This document shows, in pieces, positions 44,792-53,806 of a stretch of 64,000 nt of DNA. The notes under the pieces were generated by a model that was not told the DNA's origin, searched no databases, and saw only the letters and a program-made list of their open reading frames with translations. Source of the stretch: Bacteroides sp. (GTDB lineage: Bacteria > Bacteroidota > Bacteroidia > Bacteroidales > Bacteroidaceae); assembly GCA_019416685.1 (NCBI GenBank), contig DXWV01000102.1:106398-170397 (forward strand), in the 5' to 3' direction. Made by a program: the position numbers and the translations under genes. The first letter of the stretch is position 1, and every line of letters begins with the position of its first letter.

Positions 44792-45632
44792 AAGTCAAAG
44801 AAGTTTCAAGCCCGTTTGCCATGAAGCATCCGGATAAGGCCGTATAGTTATTATTCTTAATCACATTATAATCCGCAGCAGTTGCAGCTTTAGCCTTGCA
44901 TTCTCCAAGTTCAACATCAATAACCCCTTCCACATTCTGTATAGCATCCACCAGTTTTGTCTTATTGAAATTTCCTCCATATTCGATGTGATTGAGATAC
45001 CGGTTGATGGCATTGATAACAGGTTTACTGCCATCCGACAAACGTATGCCGGCAGTGTTGATCACCATCGGATCGACCGTTATAATCGCATTGATACGGA
45101 TATCATCTGCTTTCATGGAATGGATCGACAAGATTACTCCAGCAATTTTAATTGAATTCATATAGCTCTTGAATGCGCTCAAAGCATCTTCTGTCAAGGG
45201 AACCGGGAAACCGCCCTTATCACCGGATGCAAGTATCTGAATACTTCCTCCGCGATCTTTGACCGCTACGTATTTAACCAGCTGCTTTGACGCATCATAA
45301 ACAGGATATCGGAACTGATACTTTTCAGGATCATAAACCAGCCGGTCACCATACTGGAAAGCGAGCGCACTGCTATAATACCAGCGCACGGTCGGCACGA
45401 TGTTGGCGTTAATCCGTTCATCCACTTCGTGCCGGAATGCATCGAACATCACTTCCAGTGCGTAAGCGCATGCGGCTACGGTATAAATCAGCGTATTTTC
45501 AATGCTGACCGTCGAAAACGTATTATCCCAGGTAGCGTTCTCCTCCGTGATGCCGTAGGCAGACCTTAGTGTCTGGTCGGCCATGAAGCGATCCGTCATG
45601 GTTTTCTTTATTTCCTGAATTGTCCTTGCCAT
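44781..45632 (-). CDS. Baseplate J-like protein
   Basis: 283 aa from ATG 45632 (MARTIQEIKKTMTDRFM), preferred because the longer frame runs into the LysM-like gene. Typical J-like content: an N-terminal helix, TVSIENTLIYTVAACAYALEVMFDAFRHEVDERI, a middle with DIRINAIITVDPMVI and a C-terminal IEYGGNFNKTKLVDAIQNVEGVIDVEL (the conserved D-x-x-V-x-x-V-x-G-V segment). It forms the wedges of the contractile-tail baseplate. Confidence 0.75.
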   Translation of the reverse strand: MARTIQEIKKTMTDRFMADQTLRSAYGITEENATWDNTFSTVSIENTLIYTVAACAYALEVMFDAFRHEVDERINANIVPTVRWYYSSALAFQYGDRLVYDPEKYQFRYPVYDASKQLVKYVAVKDRGGSIQILASGDKGGFPVPLTEDALSAFKSYMNSIKIAGVILSIHSMKADDIRINAIITVDPMVINTAGIRLSDGSKPVINAINRYLNHIEYGGNFNKTKLVDAIQNVEGVIDVELGECKAKAATAADYNVIKNNNYTALSGCFMANGLETSLTYVV

Positions 45633-45637
45633 AATTT

Positions 45638-45916
45638 CTACATGAATTGTTTGGTAAATTGTTCCGTGAAAATCCGCAACCGCATTTCGCTGTCCGACGT
45701 TTCTGCCGTGGCGGGCGATACGCGGTTGTTCTTGCAATAGGCCTGCATCTCCCGGTTGAATACCTTGTCCGGACGCTCCAACGTCGTGCCGGGGGTAAGG
45801 GTCGCAGTCGGGCTGATGTCATTCGCCTGTGCCAGCAGAAATACGGCTTCCGGTGCGCCGTATTCCTGAATGGCAATGTCAGCCAACGTTTGGTCAGGCA
45901 GCACTGTCACTTTCAT
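45638..45916 (-). CDS. LysM-like tail protein (gpX-type)
   Basis: 92 aa. MKVTVLPDQTLADIAIQEYGAPEAVFLLAQANDISPTATLTPGTTL is a LysM-type fold as in tail protein X, where it helps to assemble the tail hub at peptidoglycan-like surfaces. Its ATG overlaps the preceding lipoprotein stop by 4 nt. Confidence 0.7.
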   Translation of the reverse strand: MKVTVLPDQTLADIAIQEYGAPEAVFLLAQANDISPTATLTPGTTLERPDKVFNREMQAYCKNNRVSPATAETSDSEMRLRIFTEQFTKQFM

Positions 45917-46446
45917 GGTTTCTTCAGTTTTATATAAACCGTCATCGCGATATAGACTAATAATAAACCTCCAAGAAAGATAAGTGCCGACTGATACCAG
46001 GAGAGCTTTTCTTTATACTCCGCTTCGATGTGTTCCTGCCGGTTCTCCATGCTTTCAATGCGTTGCGACATCGTAATCAGACAGGAAGCTATCACCTTGT
46101 ATTGAGTCTCTGTTTGCTCATTACGCCGGGAGTCTTCTTCTGTCCGGTTCTTCAGTTTGCCGGTCTCCATATGCGTAGGATGCTGCTTTCCTACGCTGTC
46201 CGGAGGAGAATAATCCGTGCGGGTGTATTCCCAGTTCAGCTCAGACAGCTTCCGGCTGATTTCATTCACCGTTTGTTTCATCGTTTTGTCGATGTTCAGC
46301 TGCCAGTCCGATTCGGCTTCCGTAGCAGCATTGCTTTCTTTGCTAACTGTGATATCCGTTTTCTCCGCCATCTGCTTCGGACTGCGGCATGATCCTACGG
46401 CCAATGTCAGCAACAGGATCATCAATGAGAGGAGAAACTGTTTCAT
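45913..46446 (-). CDS. Lipoprotein with coiled coil and C-terminal membrane segment (possible spanin)
   Basis: 177 aa from ATG 46446 (MKQFLLSLMILLLTLAVGSC). Lipobox VGSC at about residue 20. A long charged helical region follows, with a coiled-coil-like run RIESMENRQEHIEAEYKEKLSWYQ. The C-terminus has a strong membrane helix (ALIFLGGLLLVYIAMTVYI) and basic tail. Being adjacent to endolysin and holin-like genes, a unimolecular or Rz/Rz1-like spanin is a reasonable guess, but the family is not certain. Confidence 0.55.
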   Translation of the reverse strand: MKQFLLSLMILLLTLAVGSCRSPKQMAEKTDITVSKESNAATEAESDWQLNIDKTMKQTVNEISRKLSELNWEYTRTDYSPPDSVGKQHPTHMETGKLKNRTEEDSRRNEQTETQYKVIASCLITMSQRIESMENRQEHIEAEYKEKLSWYQSALIFLGGLLLVYIAMTVYIKLKKP

Positions 46447-46841
46447 AACGATAGTATCTGATGTTTGAGATTGTCCCTGTCGTAGCTGATATGCACCCAA
46501 GTGAACCCTTTTTCATCAATCAATTGTTTGAAAGGCAGGTTGAGCCGTTGAATCAGTTCAAACAGTTTCTTGTTTTCCACCACGCAGCCACCGGTTATAT
46601 CCGCCGCCATGCCTTTCATGTGGTCGGATGTCGGCGAGCCTTTCACCGCCTTGTTCAGCTTCAGGCAACGATAACCGGAGTTGACCTTTATCGGTTTGCC
46701 ATACGCTTCCCGCAATGGGTCCAGCACGTTCTCTGCAAGTTCTTTCAGCCTTTCTTCCTGTTCCTTAGAACACCGGTTGTCGATGTTCAGCTTTGCGGCC
46801 GTATCCGACCGCACAAGCTCTGAGATTGTAAAGTACTTCAT
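46443..46841 (-). CDS. Endolysin: D-alanyl-D-alanine carboxypeptidase (peptidase M15)
   Basis: 132 aa. KVNSGYRCLKLNKAVKG then S-D-H-M-K-G-M-A-A-D-I gives the M15_3 Zn ligands (H and D), and F-T-W-V-H-I-S the third ligand (His). It cuts the peptide stem of peptidoglycan. The length matches phage M15 endolysins. It overlaps the lipoprotein by 4 nt and the holin-like gene by 4 nt, making a lysis cassette. Confidence 0.9.
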   Translation of the reverse strand: MKYFTISELVRSDTAAKLNIDNRCSKEQEERLKELAENVLDPLREAYGKPIKVNSGYRCLKLNKAVKGSPTSDHMKGMAADITGGCVVENKKLFELIQRLNLPFKQLIDEKGFTWVHISYDRDNLKHQILSL

Positions 46842-47098
46842 TCTTTTTTTACCTCCTTATTGCTATATTCGTTCATGATCTTTGTTTCCAGTCTCCTGAA
46901 ACGGTCGGCAATGAATACTGATATACCGAATACACTGCCGGCATACATCAGGCATTGCGCAAAGAGCCACAGTACGCTGTCGTTCACTTCTCCGCTCCGC
47001 AAGAAACTGGCTATGGATAATCCGCCGCCTAACGCCAGCATGGCGACAGCGCTTCCGTATTGTATCCACTCTTTAGTATTCGTTTCCATATCTTCCAA
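46838..47098 (-). CDS. Holin-like small membrane protein
   Basis: 86 aa. Two membrane segments (SAVAMLALGGGLSIASFL and LWLFAQCLMYAGSVFGISVFIA) with a short loop and a charged tail (NEYSNKEVKKE). Immediately upstream of the endolysin gene (4-nt overlap). This is the usual class II holin layout: it would open the membrane at lysis. Confidence 0.7.
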   Translation of the reverse strand: MEDMETNTKEWIQYGSAVAMLALGGGLSIASFLRSGEVNDSVLWLFAQCLMYAGSVFGISVFIADRFRRLETKIMNEYSNKEVKKE

Positions 47099-47104
47099 AG
47101 CCTT

Positions 47105-47407
47105 TTAAATTGTTTTTAAATTCAGTTTCAGTTGTTCCGTCACCTGGTTATAGTCGATACCGGCACGTGACAGATGAACCTGTATTTGTTTTTGTATACG
47201 CGATCTGTCAGCATGCGAGCGCAGGTAGCGAAGCAAACTGGGACCCAGTACCGGGTCTTCTTTCCATTCACCTTGATTCATCTCCAGCACGATGGCCGAA
47301 TCCTGAATCAACGTGTCGTTGAGTATCAGACCCGAAAGCTTTCCATCCGATAGCTTTCTTGGCCGGATCATCAGATCGCCATTGTCATCAAGCATTATCC
47401 CTTTCAT
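47105..47407 (-). CDS. Baseplate protein (Mu gp46/GPW-gp25-like)
   Basis: 100 aa. MKGIMLDDNGDLMIRPRK is a short beta start, LVLEMNQGEWKEDPVLGPSLLRYLRSHADRSRIQKQIQVHLSRAGI is the conserved G-x-x-P-x-x-G-x-x-L-R-Y segment of gp25-like baseplate wedge proteins. Between the gpV-like spike and the lysis cassette. The assignment is by motif resemblance and position. Confidence 0.6.
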   Translation of the reverse strand: MKGIMLDDNGDLMIRPRKLSDGKLSGLILNDTLIQDSAIVLEMNQGEWKEDPVLGPSLLRYLRSHADRSRIQKQIQVHLSRAGIDYNQVTEQLKLNLKTI

Positions 47408-47937
47408 TGTTTCACCCTTTCGTTTTCAATATCCGCAACTTGTGTTTCCTGCAAGGACTTCGAGAAGTAGGAAGACAGGGCTGTTTGCAGTGCTGCTCCG
47501 CCATCATTTGGAGCAGGCTTCCACCCGGCCAGTTTTTGTTTCAGCGAATTGATGTCTTTCTCTATCAGATTGATCCTGTCCGTCAGCTCCTGCGCCTTTA
47601 CCAATCCTCCCAGCGTGCCGCCATTCAGTATGATTTCCGTTGATGCCGTTATCTCTATCTTCTCCACTTCCGTAGCCGATATGAGGAACCCGTTTGTTTC
47701 CATGCCCTCCACGATTCCTATAAGACAGAGCGAACCTGCGATAGGATAAAGTATTACTGAACCTGAGCCGACCTCTACATCAAAATATTCCAGCCCGTCC
47801 GATACTCCTTTGGCGTCCATAGTCTTTTCGTCCGCATCCACAGAGACAACTTCCACCCACCGAAGAGTGGCTGACGGTGTGTTTCCTTCCGGTCGGTTAC
47901 CTGAAAGTTTTGCTTTCAATTCTTCGTCTATTGTCAT
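47404..47937 (-). CDS. Baseplate assembly/tail spike protein (gpV-like)
   Basis: 177 aa. An OB-like start SATLRWVEVVSVDADEKTMDAKGVSDGLEYFDVEVG leads into a beta region with VILYPIAGSLCLIGIVEG and a helical C-terminus containing LTDRINLIEKDINSLKQKLAGWKP, a trimer coiled coil. The pattern fits baseplate spike proteins of Mu-like/P2-like phages. It overlaps gpD-like and gp46-like genes by 4 nt each. Confidence 0.65.
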   Translation of the reverse strand: MTIDEELKAKLSGNRPEGNTPSATLRWVEVVSVDADEKTMDAKGVSDGLEYFDVEVGSGSVILYPIAGSLCLIGIVEGMETNGFLISATEVEKIEITASTEIILNGGTLGGLVKAQELTDRINLIEKDINSLKQKLAGWKPAPNDGGAALQTALSSYFSKSLQETQVADIENERVKQ

Positions 47938-48908
47938 TCCGCACGTCCTCCCAATTCTACTTTTTGCCGATAAGTGGCGTTGGCAGAAAATTCTTTTGTC
48001 ACTTTCTCTATGAAGTATTTCCCATCCATTTCCGGATTTATTTCGCTGGTCAGGCGCATCGTCATCCCGAAGTCTGTCCGGGGGACACCAAAGAGTTCCA
48101 CACCACCTTTATATTTCTGCTTCGACAGTGATTTATAGAATCTTTCCGCGAAATCTTTCAGTACCTGCATCGTCACTTTCTTATCGTGATCGTTGAAGTT
48201 CAGGTTGAAAGTGTCTGCACCTTTGGTGCCGGCTTTCGCTTCCATCTTCTTGCCTCCTTTCAAGATAGCCGTTGCTATCACTTCATACTCGCCACCCGTT
48301 TGCTGCAAATCCTGACTGACGCCGTTTCTTTCCAGCTTGATGGGGATTTCCGGAAGATCAACGTTGTCTGAGTATACATTTCCGCAGCAGAGCACCTTTC
48401 CTTTGAAGTAGCTGTATAGCCCGGTCTTTTTTCGCACATCTTCCAGAATGGCAGAAATTTTCATGTTGGAGTAGCGTACAGCTCCCAGTTCCGTATCACC
48501 GAAGGCTGTATTGACTTCATATCCCGAGCATACGTCGGCGAGTAATTGTTTCAGTGTCACGCCCTTCTTCGAATAACTCACCGTCTTACGTTTCAAATGA
48601 TACATTTCGTCTTCACACCTTATCACAACCGGCACTCCACGACTGACAGAAACGATGTATCCCTCAAATTCCCGGTACAGATCGTTGTTATAGCCCAGTT
48701 CTATTTTCACCTCGTCGCCCGGCTGGAACAACTCATGAAACGGCCTACCGTTCAATCTCTTCACCTTTCCCGGCAGGATGATTTCCGCGGTATCGGTCAG
48801 CATCTTCCAAGAACTCTGGATAGATACCGAAGAAACCCATGGCAGCGAAAAGGCATCCCGCCTGTCTGTGGCGGCAAACGATAACCTGCAACACATTACG
48901 TAGCTCAT
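47934..48908 (-). CDS. Tail hub/late control gpD-like protein
   Basis: 324 aa. The N-terminal beta barrel includes FHELFQPGDEVKIELGYNNDLYREFEGYIVSVSR, the conserved gpD-like P-G-D-x-V-x-I-x-x-G-Y segment, followed by ISAILEDVRKKTGLYSYFKG and a C-terminal FGMTMRLTSEINPEMDGKYFIEKV segment. It is the central hub between tube and spike. 4-nt overlaps on both sides. Confidence 0.7.
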   Translation of the reverse strand: MSYVMCCRLSFAATDRRDAFSLPWVSSVSIQSSWKMLTDTAEIILPGKVKRLNGRPFHELFQPGDEVKIELGYNNDLYREFEGYIVSVSRGVPVVIRCEDEMYHLKRKTVSYSKKGVTLKQLLADVCSGYEVNTAFGDTELGAVRYSNMKISAILEDVRKKTGLYSYFKGKVLCCGNVYSDNVDLPEIPIKLERNGVSQDLQQTGGEYEVIATAILKGGKKMEAKAGTKGADTFNLNFNDHDKKVTMQVLKDFAERFYKSLSKQKYKGGVELFGVPRTDFGMTMRLTSEINPEMDGKYFIEKVTKEFSANATYRQKVELGGRAE

Positions 48909-49534
48909 ACCCTTAACTCTATTGATTTGTCACTTACTGCACTGATCGTATAGGAATAGACATCCGGCTTTCCCTGTACGGGAGACAGCTGGAAGTCTTC
49001 TATCACAAGAGCATAGATCGCTTTCTGCACAAACAAGTCACCGGATACTTCGATAGAGTCTACCAACTGGCTCCACATCACCAGGGCGTGCGCCTGTTCT
49101 TCCGCCGTCTGCTGGGCTGTCCTGCTTTTGTCGGTCAGGCAGAAGCCGCGGATGTTGATGTTCCAGTCGTCAAGGCCGTAGATTTCTTTCACCGTCCCGA
49201 AACTTCCCATCACTTTCGTTTTCGTCATGTTCATCTGCCGGTTGAACTCTACGATGGTAGCGTATGGCAGCACAAAGTCAGCCATTTCCATATCGGTAAG
49301 GTTCCCTTTCACATCGAATCTCCGGTAGGTACCGGAAGAGAACGCGAACGAGTCCAGGACGGGAGTTCCCATCCAGCTCTTTATTGCCGCCTCTTCCGGT
49401 TTGAGAATCTGAAAGTCCCGGTAGCTCTCCGGCATGAAGTCCGGCAGTTTTCTTCCGTAGGGGATAAAGAGGGGCGATGAAATGCCGAACACCTCCGCAA
49501 ACAAATTCGTTATATTGATATCTGTATTTGTCAT
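48905..49534 (-). CDS. Phage tail protein, DUF6046-like
   Basis: 209 aa. NITNLFAEVFGISSPLFIPYG opens it; AFSSGTYRRFDVKGNLTDMEMADFVLPYATIVEFNRQMNM and KEIYGLDDWNINIRGFCLTD are the landmarks, and the C-terminus is VYSYTISAVSDKSIELRV. It follows the tape measure in the tail operon, so it is a tail-tip or tube-distal protein. The DUF6046 name is from memory. Confidence 0.6.
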   Translation of the reverse strand: MTNTDINITNLFAEVFGISSPLFIPYGRKLPDFMPESYRDFQILKPEEAAIKSWMGTPVLDSFAFSSGTYRRFDVKGNLTDMEMADFVLPYATIVEFNRQMNMTKTKVMGSFGTVKEIYGLDDWNINIRGFCLTDKSRTAQQTAEEQAHALVMWSQLVDSIEVSGDLFVQKAIYALVIEDFQLSPVQGKPDVYSYTISAVSDKSIELRV

Positions 49535-49545
49535 ATCCTGCCTCC

Positions 49546-51507
49546 TTATCCTGCTGCCGGTGCTACATCCGACAGGATGGCTACCAGCTCGCGTTTAATT
49601 CTCTCCGATATCTTGCGGTAATCGCGCTCACCGGAAACGTTGAAGTGATTGTTCATAGTCACGTTCATGGTAATGTTGCGTACCGAACCGCTACCGTTGC
49701 CGCCAAGCCCGACATTGCCTTTGTTGTTACCGCTACCGCTTCCACCGTTCCCGCCGCTTCCGTTCCCTACCAGAGCCTTTTCCGTCAGTGGTGGAATAGC
49801 AAGGGCGGAACTTTCATCCGTTTCCGTCTTGTTCCGGTTTGCCCAGCTTTCATGCCCTTTCTGCTTTCCCTCTTCCCAGGCTGCACCGATTCGCTTTCCG
49901 CCCTCGTAGGTTTCTTTCACCAGTTTGTCCCATACTCCCTTGAAACAGAAATCATCATCGAACCAGTTGAGCGGATTGAGCACCTGTATGACGGCGCTCA
50001 TCACGTTGTAGAGAAATTTATAATACTCGATGAAAGTAGTTTTAATCACCTCCCACAAGCCGAACAGGAAAGCCCGGAACTTCTCTGACGTGTTATAGAA
50101 GTAAGCAGTGAGTGCCGTTAAGGCTCCGATTATTGCCAGTATCCACCCGATCACCGGGATGCCGTAGATCGCAAAAGTGATAAGCTTGCTTTGTGCAATG
50201 GTAGACACAGCCATTTTTATCATGCTTGCCACCCAGATAGCAGATGTTTTCAATACTGTCATCTGCATGATGTTTCCGATACTCCAGCCAACCATCCCCA
50301 GTGTTACGATCGCACTGACTGCCAACCCCGCCCACTTGATAATGGGTGCAAACGGCTCTACAAATTCAAAGAACGAGATTTTCAGGTCATCAACCTTCGC
50401 CTGCATACGCTTCATACGTTCTTCATACGTGTTCATGATAATACCCGCTTGGTCTACTGCAGAGGTTGATCCCTGCACTTCGCCCGTCCATTCGCGAATC
50501 TTGTCCGTGTTACCGATTAATATCTGGGCGGCAACATTATTCTCTCGTCCAAACAGGCGGGCCATGATATTCGCATCATCCAGCACAGGTACCAGTGTCT
50601 GTAACCGTTCGGCAAGCGGCAACGATTTCTCTGCCATTCTTTCCATGTCCACGCCCGCCTGTTGCAAAGCTTTTGCCGCATCGGACGAAGGAGCGGAAAG
50701 AATCAACATCATATTGCGTAATGCCGTTCCGGCTTCTGCCGCTTTCACTTGGTTCTGTCCGAGTACTTGAAGCACAGCGTTTGTCTCTGCAAATGTCACG
50801 CCGGCATTTTTGGCAGATGGTCCCACTGCCTTCAGAGACTGAACTAAATCAGGCACTTCGGCTGCACCTACTTGTGCGGATTTTGCAATCAGGTTCATCT
50901 GCTCTTCCATTATCCGGGCCGATTCGGCAGCATCTGTTACCGGAGGCTTGAAGGCGTTGAATGACGCTGTCAATGCGGATACCGCCCCGTCAATATCTCC
51001 TTTCATTGTCTTGGAGAGTGTCATGGCGTTGCGTGCCATGCTACCCAGTACATCCGGGTAATTTGCCAATTCGGGTCCCAATTGAGACAGGATATTAGAA
51101 AATACTCCCGTACCTTTCGCTGCATCTACGCCAAATGTTTTTGCCAGTTCCCGTGCCTTATCTGAAATAAGTCCCATTTTTTCACCGGTCAGTCCGGAGA
51201 TCGCCTGCACTTCCGCCAATCCCGACTGAAACTTCACTCCCGGTCCAATAGCGTCGTCGAATGCATCCGTAATGGTATCCACGCCTTCTTTCAACTGGTT
51301 GAGGAAGAACATGCTCTTTCCCCACTTCTCCAGCGCGCCACCTGTTTCCCCGGCTCTTTCGCCAAGTCTACTGACAGATTCCGTAGTCTCGTCCACCGTG
51401 CGAGTCATGTCCTCGGCAGTGTCCGTTGCGCGGTGCATGGGTCCGGTGATCTTGTCAACCAGTTCAAGTATCCATTGTGTCGTCGATGATGCCATTGTCT
51501 TTGCCAA
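49546..51507 (-). CDS. Tail tape measure protein
   Basis: 653 aa. MASSTTQWILELVDKITGPMHRATDTAEDM is a common tape-measure start. A long helical rod with PhageMin_Tail-like FQSGLAEVQAISGLTGEKMGLISDKAREL, Ala-rich EAGTALRNMMLILSAP, and three membrane segments (about 400-460: AVSAIVTLGMVGWSIGNIM, IYGIPVIGWILAIIGALTAL) lead to a Gly/Asn-rich linker (GNGSGGNGGSGSGNN, GLGGNGSGS) near the end and a conserved C-terminal MNVTMNNHFNVSGERDYRKISERIK. It sets tail length. It overlaps the tail chaperone frameshift product. Confidence 0.85.
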   Translation of the reverse strand: MAKTMASSTTQWILELVDKITGPMHRATDTAEDMTRTVDETTESVSRLGERAGETGGALEKWGKSMFFLNQLKEGVDTITDAFDDAIGPGVKFQSGLAEVQAISGLTGEKMGLISDKARELAKTFGVDAAKGTGVFSNILSQLGPELANYPDVLGSMARNAMTLSKTMKGDIDGAVSALTASFNAFKPPVTDAAESARIMEEQMNLIAKSAQVGAAEVPDLVQSLKAVGPSAKNAGVTFAETNAVLQVLGQNQVKAAEAGTALRNMMLILSAPSSDAAKALQQAGVDMERMAEKSLPLAERLQTLVPVLDDANIMARLFGRENNVAAQILIGNTDKIREWTGEVQGSTSAVDQAGIIMNTYEERMKRMQAKVDDLKISFFEFVEPFAPIIKWAGLAVSAIVTLGMVGWSIGNIMQMTVLKTSAIWVASMIKMAVSTIAQSKLITFAIYGIPVIGWILAIIGALTALTAYFYNTSEKFRAFLFGLWEVIKTTFIEYYKFLYNVMSAVIQVLNPLNWFDDDFCFKGVWDKLVKETYEGGKRIGAAWEEGKQKGHESWANRNKTETDESSALAIPPLTEKALVGNGSGGNGGSGSGNNKGNVGLGGNGSGSVRNITMNVTMNNHFNVSGERDYRKISERIKRELVAILSDVAPAAG

Positions 51508-52080
51508 ACAGTTTGTTTACGATTTCCGCCAGTGCATTGTGCATGGTGATTTCCATCTCTTTGAGTTCGTTTCTCCGGACGAAGCGGTATTCGGCATAGA
51601 GCCTGATCCATTCATCTTCGGACAGTGTATCCGGATCAATGCCATAGCGATAGCGCAACGTTGCATTGATTCCGCCTACTTGCCCGAAAGAGTGTTCGAT
51701 CCGCTCTACGCTTTCCGAAAAAAAGCCTGATTCGCCTCCGTCAGTTGCTGGAGAACCTGCAATACGGTGCTGTATACGGCGAAGTCTTCGTCGATCAGCT
51801 CCCGATTGCCTGCCACCACGCAGTTGTTAATAAGCACGTTGTTGGCCGCTTCATAGTCGCCGTCTTTGCCTTTAGACGCCACGAGCATCATGTGCTGCCG
51901 TGATGGGCGAATAACGAGGAAGTCCGCACGGCCGTCATCGGTTACTACCGTCACCATGCGCAAGCGTTTGCCGTATTTCGCCTCCTGTGCTGCATACTCC
52001 TCTGCTGTAAACCCCACGATCTGTTTCTTTTCTTCGGCCGTCATCGCTGTGTATGAGGGCAACTCCTTAATCTTTTCCAT
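51464..52080 (-). CDS. Tail assembly chaperone with programmed -1 frameshift extension
   Basis: The zero-frame product is 124 aa (51706-52080, MEKIKELPSYTAMTAEEKKQ...FFRKA). Its end carries G-C-TTTTTTT-C-G-G: the codons TTT TTT (T-run at + strand 51718-51724) form an ideal T-TTT-TTT slippery heptamer. A -1 slip gives FSESVERIEHSFGQVGG...LRYRYGIDPDTLSEDEWIRLYAEYRFVRR and continues to the stop at 51464, giving a fused product of about 200 aa. The downstream frame is conserved-looking (the W-I-R-L-Y-A-x-Y segment) and has no ATG of its own. This is the G/GT-type arrangement directly before the tape measure, as in other long-tailed phages. Confidence 0.8.
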
Positions 52081-52116
52081 TGTTACTAATTTTTAATCTT
52101 TCATTTTTTATTGATC

Positions 52117-52557
52117 CTACACCGGCAACCCCCAGTCAATGTGAGAGGGCAACAGTGTATATTGCGTAGCAATTGTCTTATCGTTCTGCTTTATGTCCAC
52201 CCCGTTGTTGGTGAACTGGCAGTTACGGATGACGTCTTTATAGATCATCCCCTGATACTCATAGAGCACGGAGATGTCGAACGGTTCGATATCCATGATG
52301 TTATTGCCCGGGCCGACAGCCAACTGCAAAGCAATAACCTCTTCCTTATACAGCGTGATGCTTGCCGTAGCGGCATAATTGCCTACGGCACGTCCTATCG
52401 GCTTCCCGCCGCGTCCGTAGGCGTTTTCCGTCTCTTGCGAATCATTGTAGGCAAGCTGTGTGATGCCCTCGATGGTACGCCCCAGCATGGTCGTTGAAAC
52501 GGAGTTCCACCCCGCCATCTTTCCGAACTTGTTAATAAGCGTTTTTAATAGTGCCAT
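52117..52557 (-). CDS. Tail tube protein
   Basis: 146 aa. A compact beta fold with NSVSTTMLGRTIEGITQLAYND, YAATASITLYKEEVIALQLAVG and FDISVLYEYQGMIYKDVIRNCQF. Directly downstream of the sheath gene (6 nt), in the position of the tube of contractile-tail phages. The fold assignment is by context and beta pattern. Confidence 0.75.
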   Translation of the reverse strand: MALLKTLINKFGKMAGWNSVSTTMLGRTIEGITQLAYNDSQETENAYGRGGKPIGRAVGNYAATASITLYKEEVIALQLAVGPGNNIMDIEPFDISVLYEYQGMIYKDVIRNCQFTNNGVDIKQNDKTIATQYTLLPSHIDWGLPV

Positions 52558-52563
52558 AATCCT

Positions 52564-53793
52564 TTAGTCGATTTTATTAGTGAAACCCAAGTCGATTTCA
52601 AACTCGTGTACCACGCCGTTTGCCACCATCTTCACCTGAATGTTGAATGGCTTGTCACTGACAGCCATCTGTTTGGGATTGATATAGATGTCGAAGTCGG
52701 CTATATCACCGGCATTCGCCATTGCGTCCAGCGATTTGCGCACCAATGAATCCCAGTAAGAGATGGTATCCGTAGCAATGTATCCCGTATCCGGATCGGC
52801 TTTCACCTGTCCGCGCACTCGGGGGATGAGCGTGTTCCGCACCAGTTTGGCCGCCTTGTTCCATACAGCATTATACTCGATATAAGCGTAGTCGCTGCCT
52901 TTGTCTACACACGTGTGCGAGTTGGACAGGAACACGCCCGTATATCCTTGGAAAGAGTTGGCGTAGATATACCCTTTGTCGTTCAGAGTGGTCTGGTCGG
53001 CTCTGCTTACGTCGGTCATCAGGGTGCCGTTGCTGAGTGCCGGCCTGATCCAGCGTCCGGCGGTGATATCCGCCATGCTGTAGTCCGGTGTCCCTTTGGC
53101 CGTGCGCGGGTGGTTCTCGATGTCCACGCTTCCCATATTCTCATGCACATTGCGAACGGACAGCATTCCGAGGGAAGAGCCCACCGCAGCATGGTTCTTG
53201 TATGCTTCATCCAGTGCCGCCACCTCTTTGTCCTGCGCAATGATGACGGAGATGTTTTCCGCATCCAGTTCGCGCAGGTTGGCAGCGTCGCCGATGCTGT
53301 CGATGTATGTGCCGAGCCCCTCCAGCAACACGGCATCTATGTAGATGTGATCCTCCCGCATCTTATCCATCATCAGTTGCGATGCGTTGATGGCAGTTTC
53401 GAGGCTTGTGTCCGCTGTCATTCCGGCAATGCCGATCGTGTTCAACCCGCTGATTCCGCGCAGTCCGGAAAGGAACTGTTCTTCTTTCACAAGTTCGGAC
53501 ACTTTCCCGGCTTTCGGTACCACCATCACCCAGAGTTCCCTTTCCGGAGAGAGCCGGAAAGCTTCGCTGGCATGGTAGTAGAGCAGCTCTTTGTTCGCTG
53601 TGTCGGTAGCCTCTGTACACCCGAGTTGTTCCAGTGCATAAAGGCTGTTGAGGAACACCGGCTTGTAATTCTCCAGCTTTCCGGCAATGGCAGTTCCGCC
53701 ACAGACAAGCAGCACCGTGCGGTCGCTGGTATCGGTTGCCCGCACCAGCCCGCCGTGCATCTTATTAATTATTACTCCGTTGAATGCATTCAT
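52564..53793 (-). CDS. Contractile tail sheath protein
   Basis: 409 aa from ATG 53793 (MNAFNGVIINKMHGG), chosen because the region further upstream overlaps the capsid gene's end and has a non-coding-like composition. TDTSDRTVLLVCGGTAIAGK, RPALSNGTLMTDVSRADQTTLNDKGYIYANSFQGYTGVFLSNSHTC and SLVRKSLDAMANAGDIADF match the core domains of sheath proteins. It contracts to drive the tube through the envelope. Confidence 0.8.
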   Translation of the reverse strand: MNAFNGVIINKMHGGLVRATDTSDRTVLLVCGGTAIAGKLENYKPVFLNSLYALEQLGCTEATDTANKELLYYHASEAFRLSPERELWVMVVPKAGKVSELVKEEQFLSGLRGISGLNTIGIAGMTADTSLETAINASQLMMDKMREDHIYIDAVLLEGLGTYIDSIGDAANLRELDAENISVIIAQDKEVAALDEAYKNHAAVGSSLGMLSVRNVHENMGSVDIENHPRTAKGTPDYSMADITAGRWIRPALSNGTLMTDVSRADQTTLNDKGYIYANSFQGYTGVFLSNSHTCVDKGSDYAYIEYNAVWNKAAKLVRNTLIPRVRGQVKADPDTGYIATDTISYWDSLVRKSLDAMANAGDIADFDIYINPKQMAVSDKPFNIQVKMVANGVVHEFEIDLGFTNKID

Positions 53794-53806
53794 AAGGCAG
53801 ATGAAT

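Noticed and set aside
51464..51658. 64-aa frame as an independent gene
   Set aside because: It has no ATG (only TTG) and is open upstream to the slippery site of the 124-aa gene, so it is read as the -1 frameshift extension.
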